A stretch of 64,000 nt of DNA from assembly GCA_964478945.1 (NCBI GenBank), contig CAYZJV010000003.1, forward strand, positions 25,776 to 89,775, in the 5' to 3' direction. Source of the stretch: CAYZJV01 sp964478945. Lineage in GTDB: Bacteria > Spirochaetota > Spirochaetia > Sphaerochaetales > Sphaerochaetaceae. Positions 8,665-16,427 of the stretch are shown here, one piece after another (position 1 is the first letter of the stretch; each line of letters begins with the position of its first letter). The position numbers and the translations under genes are program-made. The notes beneath the pieces are model-generated. The model was given only the letters and a program-made list of their open reading frames with translations. It searched no databases and was not told the DNA's origin.

Positions 8665-9993
8665 TTATTGTCGTTTGTAATCTTTCGTCGCCTTCTTGAT
8701 GGTGGCGACCAAATCGGAGATCGACACACGCACCTGCTCCATCGAATCCCTGAATCTGAGGGTCACCGTGTCATCATCCAAGGTTTGGTAATCGACGGTC
8801 ACGCAATAGGGTGTGCCGATTTCATCCATTCGGCGATACCTGCGTCCGATCGCTCCGCTCTGATCGTAGAATGTGGCGAAATCCTCCCTCAACCCATGTT
8901 CAAGTCGGGTTGCGAATTCATCGATCCCATCCTTCTTCACCAACGGCAGCACCGCAACGGTAACCGGTGCGATGGATGGATGGAAATGAAGTACGGTCCT
9001 CACATCTCCACCCTCGAGCTCCTGTTCCTCATAGGCATCAGAAAGAACCATGAGCACATTCCTCGTCAATCCGGCCGAGGTTTCCACGACATACGGGACG
9101 TACCTCTCCTTGGTCTCCTGCTCAAGATAGGTGAGATCCTTGCCACTGAACTTCTGGTGCTGGGTAAGGTCGTAGTCGGTGCGGTTGTGCACTCCTTCGA
9201 GTTCCTGCCATCCCATGGGAAAATCGAACTGGATATCGTAGGCATCCTTGGCATAGAACGCCAGTTCATCCTCTCCATGGCGATGCCATCTGAGCGATTC
9301 GGGCTTGATCCCCATCTTATGGTAGAACGCCATCCTCTGGTCTCTCCAGAACGAGAACCAATGTTCGTCCGAACCAGGTTTGCAGAAGTACTGCATTTCC
9401 ATCTGCTCGAATTCACAGGAGCGGAAGATGAAGTTCTTCGTGGTGATTTCGTTGCGGAACGACTTTCCCACCTGGGCGATGCCGAATGGAATCTTTACCC
9501 GGCTGCTTTGCACCACGTTCTTGAAATCGGCATAGATGCCCTGTGCAGTCTCCGGTCTCAGGTAGATCACCGAGGACGCATCATGCACCGCACCGATGTG
9601 GGTTGAGAACATGAGGTTGAAATTCCTCGGCTCGGTGAACGAGCCCTTTGTGCCGCAGTTGGGGCAAGCGGCTTCGAGATCGATCTGATCGGCTCTGAAA
9701 CGGCTCTTGCACTGCTTGCAATCGACCATGGGGTCGGTAAAATTGGAAACGTGTCCACTGGCTTCCCATACCTTGGGATGCATGAGGATCGACGCATCGA
9801 GACCGACGATATTGTCGTGCATTTGCGTCATTTCCTTCCACCAGAAGTCCCGGATATTGTTCTTCAGTTGGACACCGAGAGGACCATAGTCCCAAGCCCC
9901 GGTAAGCCCGCCATATATCTCACTCGATTGGAAAATGAATCCACGTCTCTTGCAGAGAGAGACCAACTTGTCCATGGTAGTAGTTTCAGCCAT
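8665..9993 (-). CDS. glyQS: Glycyl-tRNA synthetase, single-chain dimeric type
   Basis: Class II synthetase of 442 residues of the alpha-2 type, not the bacterial alpha/beta pair. Motif 2/3 regions are present (the family IFQSSEIYGG start, EPRNFNLMF, and LRPETAQGIYADF near residue 165) along with a C-X2-C ... C-X2-C cluster near residues 93-114 that could bind zinc. The C-terminal anticodon domain includes IAPVTVAVLP. Its ATG overlaps the gltX stop by one base, so the two are coupled. The single-chain form is usual in spirochaetes. Confidence 0.97.
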   Translation of the reverse strand: MAETTTMDKLVSLCKRRGFIFQSSEIYGGLTGAWDYGPLGVQLKNNIRDFWWKEMTQMHDNIVGLDASILMHPKVWEASGHVSNFTDPMVDCKQCKSRFRADQIDLEAACPNCGTKGSFTEPRNFNLMFSTHIGAVHDASSVIYLRPETAQGIYADFKNVVQSSRVKIPFGIAQVGKSFRNEITTKNFIFRSCEFEQMEMQYFCKPGSDEHWFSFWRDQRMAFYHKMGIKPESLRWHRHGEDELAFYAKDAYDIQFDFPMGWQELEGVHNRTDYDLTQHQKFSGKDLTYLEQETKERYVPYVVETSAGLTRNVLMVLSDAYEEQELEGGDVRTVLHFHPSIAPVTVAVLPLVKKDGIDEFATRLEHGLREDFATFYDQSGAIGRRYRRMDEIGTPYCVTVDYQTLDDDTVTLRFRDSMEQVRVSISDLVATIKKATKDYKRQ

Positions 9994-11471
9994 TATGCAA
10001 CCTCGTTTTTCAGCGTAGAGATAGCCCTATCGATTCGGATAAGGGCGGTTTCAAGACCAAGTACACGGATGGAATCGAACAGGGGAGGACTTACCGAACT
10101 CCCGGTGACCGCGACCCGAATGGGCATGAAGACGCCATTCACCTTCACACCGAGTTCGTTCGCCAGCGCCACCAACGCCTCCTCAATGGATTCGTCACCC
10201 TTTTCCTCCAATTCACCTAGGAGGGGACGCACACGTTCCAACACGTGCAATGTGGTCGCGGCATCCTGTTTCTTCGGCAATAGCGAGGCAACCTCGGGTA
10301 CTTCGATATCGGTGAAGAGGAATCTGCTCATATCCACCACATCGGATAGCACCTTGAGTCGCTCCTTCACGATCGGGACCAGAGCGCCGACCTTGTCCAT
10401 GTCCTCTCCGGTGGGCTCATTCTCGATGAACCCCTCCCTTTTCAAGTAGGGTAGCAATAGATCGGTCAGTTCTTCATCACTTTTCTGTCTGATGTACATC
10501 CCATTGTACCAATCGAGTTTCTTGTAGTCGAAGACACCGGGGGCTTTGTTGATCTTTTCCAGTGAGAAGAGTTCGCACAACTCGTCCTTGGTGAAGAATT
10601 CCCGTTCTCCGTCATACGACCAACCCACCATGCTCACATAGTTGGTGAGGGCTTCGGGCAAATACCCCTTCTCCCTGAAGTCACGCACGGCGGTGGATCC
10701 ATGTCGTTTGGAAAGTTTTTGTCCGTCCTTGCCCATCACCATGGGCAAATGGCAGTAAACGGGAGGTTCCCACCCGAACGCTTCATAGAGCAGTACATGC
10801 AGTGGACCGGAGGGGATCCATTCCTGGGCCCGCATGATATGGGTGATGCCCATGAGGTGGTCGTCGATCACATTCGCCAGATGGTAGGTGGGAAACCCAT
10901 CCGACTTGAGCAGGATCGGATCGGGATTCACATCACTGTTCCTTCTGGTGATATCACCCATGAGCACATCATGAAAGGTCGTCTTGCCCTCAAGTGGTAC
11001 CATGAGCCTCACCACCGAAGGGAGACCCTGTGTTTCCAACTCGGCCCTCTCTGTGTCGGTAAGGTTCCTGCAATGCCTATCGTATCCCTGCTGTTTCGCT
11101 TTTTCGGCTACTTGGGTCTCCCTCAACGCTTCCAAACGTTCGGGTGTACAGTAGCAACGATACGCCTTGCCGTCTTCGATCAACTTCGCAGCGAATTTTT
11201 GATAGAGGGAAAAGCGCTCGCTTTGCACATAGGGACCACGATCACCACCCACCAAAGGACCTTCATCCCATTCGACACCAAGCCATTCGAGGGTTTCATA
11301 GAGGTCTTGTAGAGCTGCATCCGTAGACCGCTCCCTGTCGGTATCCTCGACACGCAAAATGAACGTACCCTTCTGGGCACGGGCAAAGAAATAGTTGAAC
11401 AATGCGGTCCTTACACCACCGATATGTTGCAAACCGGTGGGAGACGGCGCGTAACGCACACGTACACTCAT
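9993..11471 (-). CDS. gltX: Glutamyl-tRNA synthetase
   Basis: Class I synthetase of 492 residues that charges tRNA-Glu. APSPTGLQHIGG near residue 8 is the HIGH equivalent and KLSKRHG (about 240) the KMSKS equivalent; the family VEDTDRERS stretch follows the first. The ATG at 11471 has a perfect AGGAGG seven bases away and the correct MSVRVRYAPSP start, so the 86 codons open upstream are rejected. Discriminating versus non-discriminating charging cannot be decided here. It is the first gene of the gltX-glyQS-tyrS run. Confidence 0.97.
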   Translation of the reverse strand: MSVRVRYAPSPTGLQHIGGVRTALFNYFFARAQKGTFILRVEDTDRERSTDAALQDLYETLEWLGVEWDEGPLVGGDRGPYVQSERFSLYQKFAAKLIEDGKAYRCYCTPERLEALRETQVAEKAKQQGYDRHCRNLTDTERAELETQGLPSVVRLMVPLEGKTTFHDVLMGDITRRNSDVNPDPILLKSDGFPTYHLANVIDDHLMGITHIMRAQEWIPSGPLHVLLYEAFGWEPPVYCHLPMVMGKDGQKLSKRHGSTAVRDFREKGYLPEALTNYVSMVGWSYDGEREFFTKDELCELFSLEKINKAPGVFDYKKLDWYNGMYIRQKSDEELTDLLLPYLKREGFIENEPTGEDMDKVGALVPIVKERLKVLSDVVDMSRFLFTDIEVPEVASLLPKKQDAATTLHVLERVRPLLGELEEKGDESIEEALVALANELGVKVNGVFMPIRVAVTGSSVSPPLFDSIRVLGLETALIRIDRAISTLKNEVA

Positions 11472-11517
11472 TGGGAAACGTCCTCCTGTACCGGAAAAGT
11501 GGGACCCGGTGGTTACA

Positions 11518-11546
11518 GTTTTAGTACAAATCGGAAAAAGTGGCAA
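11518..11546 (-). promoter_or_regulatory. Predicted promoter of the gltX-glyQS-tyrS cluster
   Basis: On the minus strand TTGCCA (11546-11541) and TAAAAC (11523-11518) are 17 bases apart, giving a leader of roughly 40 bases before gltX. No T-box-like leader fits in that space. Confidence 0.42.
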
Positions 11547-11556
11547 CAGCCCGCAC

Positions 11557-12339
11557 TCATTGCGAGAGCCACCATATGGTCCTCTCCATCGCGGTTTCAC
11601 GTGCTTCTTGATCGATATCGTAGGGAATGAGGTGGGTGGCCTGTTCCAAGTGGAGCCATTCATTCGTACCGGAGCCGGTATCCACCACCAGGTGCCCCAC
11701 ATCCTTATGCACAACCTGGTCCTGACCACCAGTGATCACGAGCATGTCGGTGGATGTTTCCTGGAGAAGTGAGACCGCTTCACGTCGAAGCAGCTCGAGT
11801 TGGCGAATTTGCTTGGGATACAACCAGCTCCAGTACTCCTTTCCAAGGAAGGCGTCGTCGTCGGGATCACGATCATCGAAGAACGGATATCTTGGATCGC
11901 TCTGCCAAGGTTGTGGTCTTCGCTTGATGAAAAGGGATACGATGGAAACCAGAGTGAAAGGCAAGGATGGGATCAACAACGCCGGAGCATACAGTACCGT
12001 TCTCCGGATCCCGTACCGCTTGGAAAGTATTGTCGCTATCGCGCCACCCATGGAATGTCCCACCAGGAACACTTCGCCATAGGCACCCATGGCATCCACC
12101 ACAGCCCGTTCGGCCTCACCGATCCAATCATTTCGGGTGGTTCCCATGAAATCCCTGCCGTTGGTTCCATGTCCGGGATAACGCGGAACAAACACATCGA
12201 AACCCGCTTCATACAAACGCTGCGCAGGCAAAGCCAACTCCCCGGGATACCCCATATATCCGTGGAGACAGACCACCGCCCTATCGGAGGCCTCTTCATG
12301 TACCGCTCGAATCGGTCGGGCGCAGGCACGTACTTCCAT
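11557..12339 (-). CDS. Alpha/beta hydrolase, carboxylesterase/monoacylglycerol lipase-like
   Basis: Soluble serine hydrolase of 260 residues. The fold markers are VCLHGYMGYP (oxyanion loop, about residue 25), the nucleophile elbow GHSMGGA (Ser about residue 95), an Asp candidate in VITGGQDQVV and the His in QATHLIPYD. This arrangement matches Est30-like carboxylesterases acting on short acyl esters or monoglycerides. I choose the ATG at 12339, with AGGAGG seven bases upstream, over a GTG one codon earlier. It follows the membrane LuxR gene by 11 bases and closes the RloA-RloB-LuxR run; 85 bases then separate it from gltX. Confidence 0.85.
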   Translation of the reverse strand: MEVRACARPIRAVHEEASDRAVVCLHGYMGYPGELALPAQRLYEAGFDVFVPRYPGHGTNGRDFMGTTRNDWIGEAERAVVDAMGAYGEVFLVGHSMGGAIATILSKRYGIRRTVLYAPALLIPSLPFTLVSIVSLFIKRRPQPWQSDPRYPFFDDRDPDDDAFLGKEYWSWLYPKQIRQLELLRREAVSLLQETSTDMLVITGGQDQVVHKDVGHLVVDTGSGTNEWLHLEQATHLIPYDIDQEARETAMERTIWWLSQ

Positions 12340-12350
12340 CACTTCACCTC

Positions 12351-13235
12351 CTACCCTTCTCCCAACACATTCAGCAAATCTATTCTGCTGCGAACTTTCG
12401 TCTTGGAGAATATGTTTGCGACATGATTGTTGACCGTGTTCACCGATATGTCAAGTTCCGCAGCGATCTCCTTGTTGGTCAGCCCCTCCTTTATGAGTTT
12501 CACCACCGAAAACTCCCGCTCGGTGATATGGTATTTCTCCACATTCGCGAAGGTAAGCTCGGCGTTGGGGGCATGAGGCATGCGTTTGAAGTAGATGAAC
12601 AGATAGACAAGAATAATCACACTGAAGGACATGAAGTAGATGGGATAGGTGATGTAGCGGCCTTCAGGCATGATGAAACCAAGAATGAGCAGAGGAATCA
12701 TTACGAACGAAAGGATGATGATTGCCTTGCTCACCGTCCTCACATCGGGTTGGGTGATGGTCTTGAGATTCTTGATCACCACACCGATGCAAAAGAACAA
12801 CGTACCCACGAACACCAACATCATCGAAGTCTGCAACACCCAAATCGAATGGAAGATGATGTGGAGTACGGAGAGGGCCATATAGATGACGGCAAGGATC
12901 GTGAATATGATGCGATAGGGATTTCTCCATGGTTGGGCAATGATCCACGTGGTGAAATAGGGTACGAACAGTACAAGGAAGCTCACATTCGCCGCCAACA
13001 ATCCCTGGATCACGATATTTGTGACGAAAGCCACGGTATCGCCAAGGAACACATCCACAAAGACCTTGAGGACCTGGAGCACCATCACCAGCAACAACGA
13101 TACATGGAATACTATGAATGATTTGGTCCATTCATAATTCTCACGCAAATGGAACACCACAGAAAGCACGAGGGTCATGCATCCTGTGGCGAATGCGAAC
13201 ATGTAGAGAAGTATGGTGAGCCCTTGGCCGATCAT
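12351..13235 (-). CDS. Membrane-anchored LuxR-family regulator (7-TM sensor plus HTH)
   Basis: Protein of 294 residues with seven predicted membrane spans (about 5-28, 38-62, 68-95, 108-130, 135-155, 170-189, 195-216) followed by a cytoplasmic LuxR-type helix-turn-helix at about 232-290, where the TEREFSVVKLIKEG, TNKEIAAELDIS and VNNHVANIF segments match the four-helix GerE domain. No periplasmic loop is large, so a signal would have to be sensed within the membrane. The start lies one base after the rloB-like stop and lacks a good Shine-Dalgarno, so it is probably translationally coupled. Its target is unknown; the operon itself is the first candidate. Confidence 0.85.
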   Translation of the reverse strand: MIGQGLTILLYMFAFATGCMTLVLSVVFHLRENYEWTKSFIVFHVSLLLVMVLQVLKVFVDVFLGDTVAFVTNIVIQGLLAANVSFLVLFVPYFTTWIIAQPWRNPYRIIFTILAVIYMALSVLHIIFHSIWVLQTSMMLVFVGTLFFCIGVVIKNLKTITQPDVRTVSKAIIILSFVMIPLLILGFIMPEGRYITYPIYFMSFSVIILVYLFIYFKRMPHAPNAELTFANVEKYHITEREFSVVKLIKEGLTNKEIAAELDISVNTVNNHVANIFSKTKVRSRIDLLNVLGEG

Positions 13236-13236
13236 C

Positions 13237-13881
13237 TCAGGAATTCTTCAGGCCGATAAGCTTCTGATTGTGCGACATATCGGCGGTTCCGCAGATATCG
13301 GCAATTTCATTGAGCAATTTTGTAATGTTCACCGGCGGCAATCCTCCCGAACGCTGCTGGGCAAGAGAGTTGTAGTTTCCCGCATTGACCGCAGCCTGGG
13401 CCTTCCCGCCGAAGAGCTTGAGGTGGAGTGAAGCACCCTCGTTCAGCAAATACGACGGTTCGCTGGAGAAATTTGGAAAGACACCTGCAAGGGTCCGTTC
13501 GATGGTTGCCTCGTCACCGATCGGCATCCTCGGGCTCTGCAGATGCAGCAAGTACCACAAAGCGATACCAGGATTGGTCCATGCGAGCTGCACCTTCTTT
13601 TTTCCAGCCAGTTCAATCGCCATCCGCACCTGTTGGGAATCCACTCCCATCGATTCGAAACCGAATACACACCAGGTACTGTCGAACCGACCTTTCACCC
13701 TGGCCTTGTAGGCCTCCTTGACCAAATCCTCGAGCGTCTGGGCATCCTGGGCCCATAACACTGTCATATTGGTATAACGGCAATCCTTGCGCATCTGGGA
13801 GAAATAGAGCGACTCGGATTCCGAAGCGGTGACTACGAGCAAGGTCTTGCGCGGTTTTTCATTTTGTTTCTTGCGTTTCAT
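13237..13881 (-). CDS. RloB-like protein with divergent catalytic motifs
   Basis: Protein of 214 residues related to RloB, the partner of RloA in abortive-infection or restriction-linked loci. The framework is recognisable: an N-terminal beta strand then Y-F (26-27), a CVF strand (71-73), and TNPGIALWYLLHL (102-114), which matches the family SNPcFElWlLLHF block. As I recall the family, the acidic EGExTE motif should precede Y-F and a DxD should follow VF; here they read TASESE (18-23) and GFE (74-76), so the presumed metal site looks lost. The ATG at 13881 has AAGGAG upstream and lies one base after the RloA-like stop. Function is unknown; a repurposed or inactive nuclease-like protein is possible. 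Confidence 0.7.
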   Translation of the reverse strand: MKRKKQNEKPRKTLLVVTASESESLYFSQMRKDCRYTNMTVLWAQDAQTLEDLVKEAYKARVKGRFDSTWCVFGFESMGVDSQQVRMAIELAGKKKVQLAWTNPGIALWYLLHLQSPRMPIGDEATIERTLAGVFPNFSSEPSYLLNEGASLHLKLFGGKAQAAVNAGNYNSLAQQRSGGLPPVNITKLLNEIADICGTADMSHNQKLIGLKNS

Positions 13882-13882
13882 T

Positions 13883-15118
13883 TCACTGCTCCTTTGCTTC
13901 CGTATCGACGAATTTGAATTCACTGGTGATCGGGAGTGCTCCGTATGAACCATTGAGGTAGTACTGCCCGGTCAAATCCTGTTTTGCCTTGGAGAACTTG
14001 AAATCGGCCAAACTGTAGTAGATGGTTGCCGAATCCGAACTCTTTTGGGCAAACCACACTGCATCACGTCTCAATACACCATCCTTCAGCAGTGAAGGAT
14101 TGCAATCGACTGCCATCAGCTGGGATCCATGGGTATGGTTGTTCGCTTCGAAGACCCCCACCACATGTTCCAGTGCATAGGGATGCAGCAACATGCCGAA
14201 ATCATCGATCACCAGTGTACGCTTGACGGTGAAACTTTCGAACATCGCCATCGCGATCGATGTGAGACGTCTCAAACTCAACGATTCGTTGGAGAAATAG
14301 GAAGCGTAATGTTGGGTCACGTTCGTATGGACGAAAATGAGCCTATCCTCTTGGAAACGCACATCCCTGATATCCGTGATATCGACACTCCACAAGAAAT
14401 CGATCAGCATCTTCTTCCAGGAAGGGTGACGTTTCAATTGTTCAACGATGATCTTTTCGCTTGCGGTGGAAAGTCCGAACGGCAACAACATCAACTCCTC
14501 ACTGAACCAATTGTAGATGGGCTCCAAGGTGCTGCTCCCTTTTCTCGCCGCAGCGGCAAGATAGGTGTGGTTGTGGGGTACTTTTCCCACCAATCGTTTC
14601 TTTTCTCCACGGAACATCTTTCCCCATCTGAACTTGTATTCGAGTTCATCGGCATTCCCATCGACAAGCTTACGTTCGAACATCAATTTGCGCGAACGTC
14701 CCACATAGTAGTGGTAGGACTCCTCGTAGATCTTCTCCCGATCGGCCACCAGCGAATATTTGCCGATCAACGCATGTCCGGTCTCCTCATCGGTACCCAG
14801 TACCAATTCGACCATAAGATCGGCAGGCTTCCCTTTTTCATCCGAATAGGCAAATGCGGTACCGGATAGGAGTTGAAGAGGGTTCTCCATCTCGAAATCG
14901 GCGGTTATGATCGCCTTGAGCGCTTCGAGAGCCCTCACGAAGGTGCTCTTTCCCGCACCATTGGGACCAATGATGGCCAAGGTTTTGATGACATTCAGTC
15001 GATCGCTCACCTGTACGATCTTTTCCTCGGACAGCCGATTGTCCTTGACTGCTTCGAATGAGATCGTCTGTGAGTCACGTACTGAACGAAAGTTTGAAAT
15101 CGTCATGTCCAGCAGCAT
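13883..15118 (-). CDS. RloA-like AAA ATPase with degenerate hydrolysis motifs
   Basis: Protein of 411 residues of the SMC/ABC-like AAA15 group. Walker A GPNGAGKSTF (51-60) is intact, and the C-terminus keeps family landmarks: LHP (311-313), the R-D-x-V-W-F strand (351-356), YSLADF (368-373) and GSYGALP (390-396). Three sites differ from the usual pattern: the signature loop reads NESLSLRRL (277-285) without its glycine, Walker B reads LVIDDF (302-307) with Asp for the catalytic Glu, and the switch region reads MAVDCN (335-340) without the TH pair. ATP binding is plausible, hydrolysis doubtful. The ATG at 15118 follows a G-rich ribosome site; an ATG four codons later is possible. Confidence 0.75.
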   Translation of the reverse strand: MLLDMTISNFRSVRDSQTISFEAVKDNRLSEEKIVQVSDRLNVIKTLAIIGPNGAGKSTFVRALEALKAIITADFEMENPLQLLSGTAFAYSDEKGKPADLMVELVLGTDEETGHALIGKYSLVADREKIYEESYHYYVGRSRKLMFERKLVDGNADELEYKFRWGKMFRGEKKRLVGKVPHNHTYLAAAARKGSSTLEPIYNWFSEELMLLPFGLSTASEKIIVEQLKRHPSWKKMLIDFLWSVDITDIRDVRFQEDRLIFVHTNVTQHYASYFSNESLSLRRLTSIAMAMFESFTVKRTLVIDDFGMLLHPYALEHVVGVFEANNHTHGSQLMAVDCNPSLLKDGVLRRDAVWFAQKSSDSATIYYSLADFKFSKAKQDLTGQYYLNGSYGALPITSEFKFVDTEAKEQ

Positions 15119-15140
15119 ATATCCCCCCTGTTGAAACTAA

Positions 15141-15776
15141 CTAACGGAATAATTTTTCCATTCTTTGTAAAATCATAGGATGCGACTTGAAGGCGGAAGC
15201 CAATCTTGCGGGCAATTGCTCGTCGCCATGGTTGTCTCCCGCAATGATGTCCACCATATCGAGTTTGAGGAACCGATCGACACCACCTGCTTCCATCCCA
15301 TCCACATTGCATTGGAAGAAGACTCCGATCTCCCGTAATTTTCTCGCCATCGCACCATCTTCGATGAACCATCGATACCGTTCTATATGGGCAAGTATGA
15401 CATATAGCCCACGTTTGCGCAGCGAATAGGCATGGTTGAGAAGGAACAGCGGTTCGGTGCTCGCATCCACCTCGATCAATACATAATTCTTGAAGAACGG
15501 CAGCACTTGGGGATCCACTGCCCCTCCCACATAGGTTTCACTGCCGAGGATGAGCTCCACTCCCATGGCTTGGGCCTCGCCGCGGGCCCAATCGTACATC
15601 GTGCGTATGTGCTTCGTTCTGGTGGTGACCTGGGGATTGTAGAGGTGGGGAGTCACGACCACACGATCGAATCCCTCGCGGGCATACGCATGGAGTACCT
15701 TGAGACAAGAATCCTTCGATTGCACACCATCGTCCACAAATGGCAACAAATGTGAATGGCATTCAACAAAACCCAT
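15141..15776 (-). CDS. CpsB/YwqE-like PHP-domain tyrosine phosphatase
   Basis: Protein of 211 residues with the PHP metal fold. ECHSHLLPFVDDG at the N-terminus carries the first two metal His (7 and 9), VTPHLY and LAHIERYRW supply further His, and GDNHG near residue 190 stands where the family has a D-A-H. Such enzymes dephosphorylate bacterial tyrosine kinases that control capsule or exopolysaccharide synthesis, but no kinase or capsule gene is present here. I choose the ATG at 15776 (AGAGG seven bases upstream) over a TTG two codons earlier. It lies 22 bases before the RloA-like gene on the same strand. Confidence 0.82.
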   Translation of the reverse strand: MGFVECHSHLLPFVDDGVQSKDSCLKVLHAYAREGFDRVVVTPHLYNPQVTTRTKHIRTMYDWARGEAQAMGVELILGSETYVGGAVDPQVLPFFKNYVLIEVDASTEPLFLLNHAYSLRKRGLYVILAHIERYRWFIEDGAMARKLREIGVFFQCNVDGMEAGGVDRFLKLDMVDIIAGDNHGDEQLPARLASAFKSHPMILQRMEKLFR

Positions 15777-15869
15777 CACCAACCTCTTTCTCGATTATAC
15801 CCTGTTTGGATGAATTGGTATACATAAAAGACAGCATTATTTCATTTCAGGCTTTGATTGCTTGTATCT

Positions 15870-16403
15870 TCAATATTCGATACACTTCTGTGCCTTCACC
15901 TTCGCGGTACGCCAAGGATGCTTGATCTCCACCAATTCATGCACCATGTCGGCAAGTTCCACCAACTCCTTTGGCGCTTCACGACCGGTTATCACCACAT
16001 GTGGAGCATCGGAGCGATCAAGAGAATCGAGAAAGCCGACCACCTCATTCATATCGAGAAAACCCTTGTTGAGGGCATACGTGAATTCATCGAGCACCAA
16101 CAGTTCGTACTCGTGGGAATTCAACAGTATCTTGGCCCTCTCCCAGCCTTCCCTGCACGCCCGACGGGTAGGACCATCATCGGTGGCATCCCAAAGGAAC
16201 CCTTCGCCATAATTTTCCCACAGCACTCCTTGCGAAATGGCGAAACGCTTCTCTCCTGTCTCCAGTGAAGGAGGTTTTATGAACTGCAGCACAGCGCACG
16301 GTCGTCCATGTCCGAGAGTACGCATCACCAACCCCATGGCTGCGGTGGTCTTTCCCTTTCCATTGCCGGTATACACGATTTTCAACGGTACCCGATACTC
16401 CAT
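15870..16403 (-). CDS. cobO: Cob(I)alamin adenosyltransferase, CobA/BtuR type
   Basis: Protein of 177 residues that transfers the adenosyl group of ATP to cob(I)alamin, giving coenzyme B12. The P-loop YTGNGKGKTTAAMG is close to the N-terminus and LLVLDEFTYALNKG and VITGREAP match the family. The ATG at 16403 is preceded by a perfect GAGGAGG with five-base spacing and is preferred to an ATG seven codons earlier. It follows the NatB-like gene by 24 bases. No cobalamin riboswitch is visible next to it, so it is probably transcribed with the genes upstream. Confidence 0.94.
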   Translation of the reverse strand: MEYRVPLKIVYTGNGKGKTTAAMGLVMRTLGHGRPCAVLQFIKPPSLETGEKRFAISQGVLWENYGEGFLWDATDDGPTRRACREGWERAKILLNSHEYELLVLDEFTYALNKGFLDMNEVVGFLDSLDRSDAPHVVITGREAPKELVELADMVHELVEIKHPWRTAKVKAQKCIEY

Positions 16404-16427
16404 GAATTCCTCCTCGATGTGCATACC

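Noticed and set aside
11472..11556. T-box leader before the synthetase cluster
   Set aside because: The predicted leader is only about 40 bases and lacks a T-box sequence, specifier stem or terminator.
13237..15118. Calling the RloA/RloB-like pair an active abortive-infection system
   Set aside because: The family resemblance is visible but the catalytic motifs are missing in both partners, so activity cannot be claimed.
15777..15869. Cobalamin riboswitch linked to cobO
   Set aside because: The gap lies downstream of cobO, is only 93 bases, and shows no B12-box-like element.
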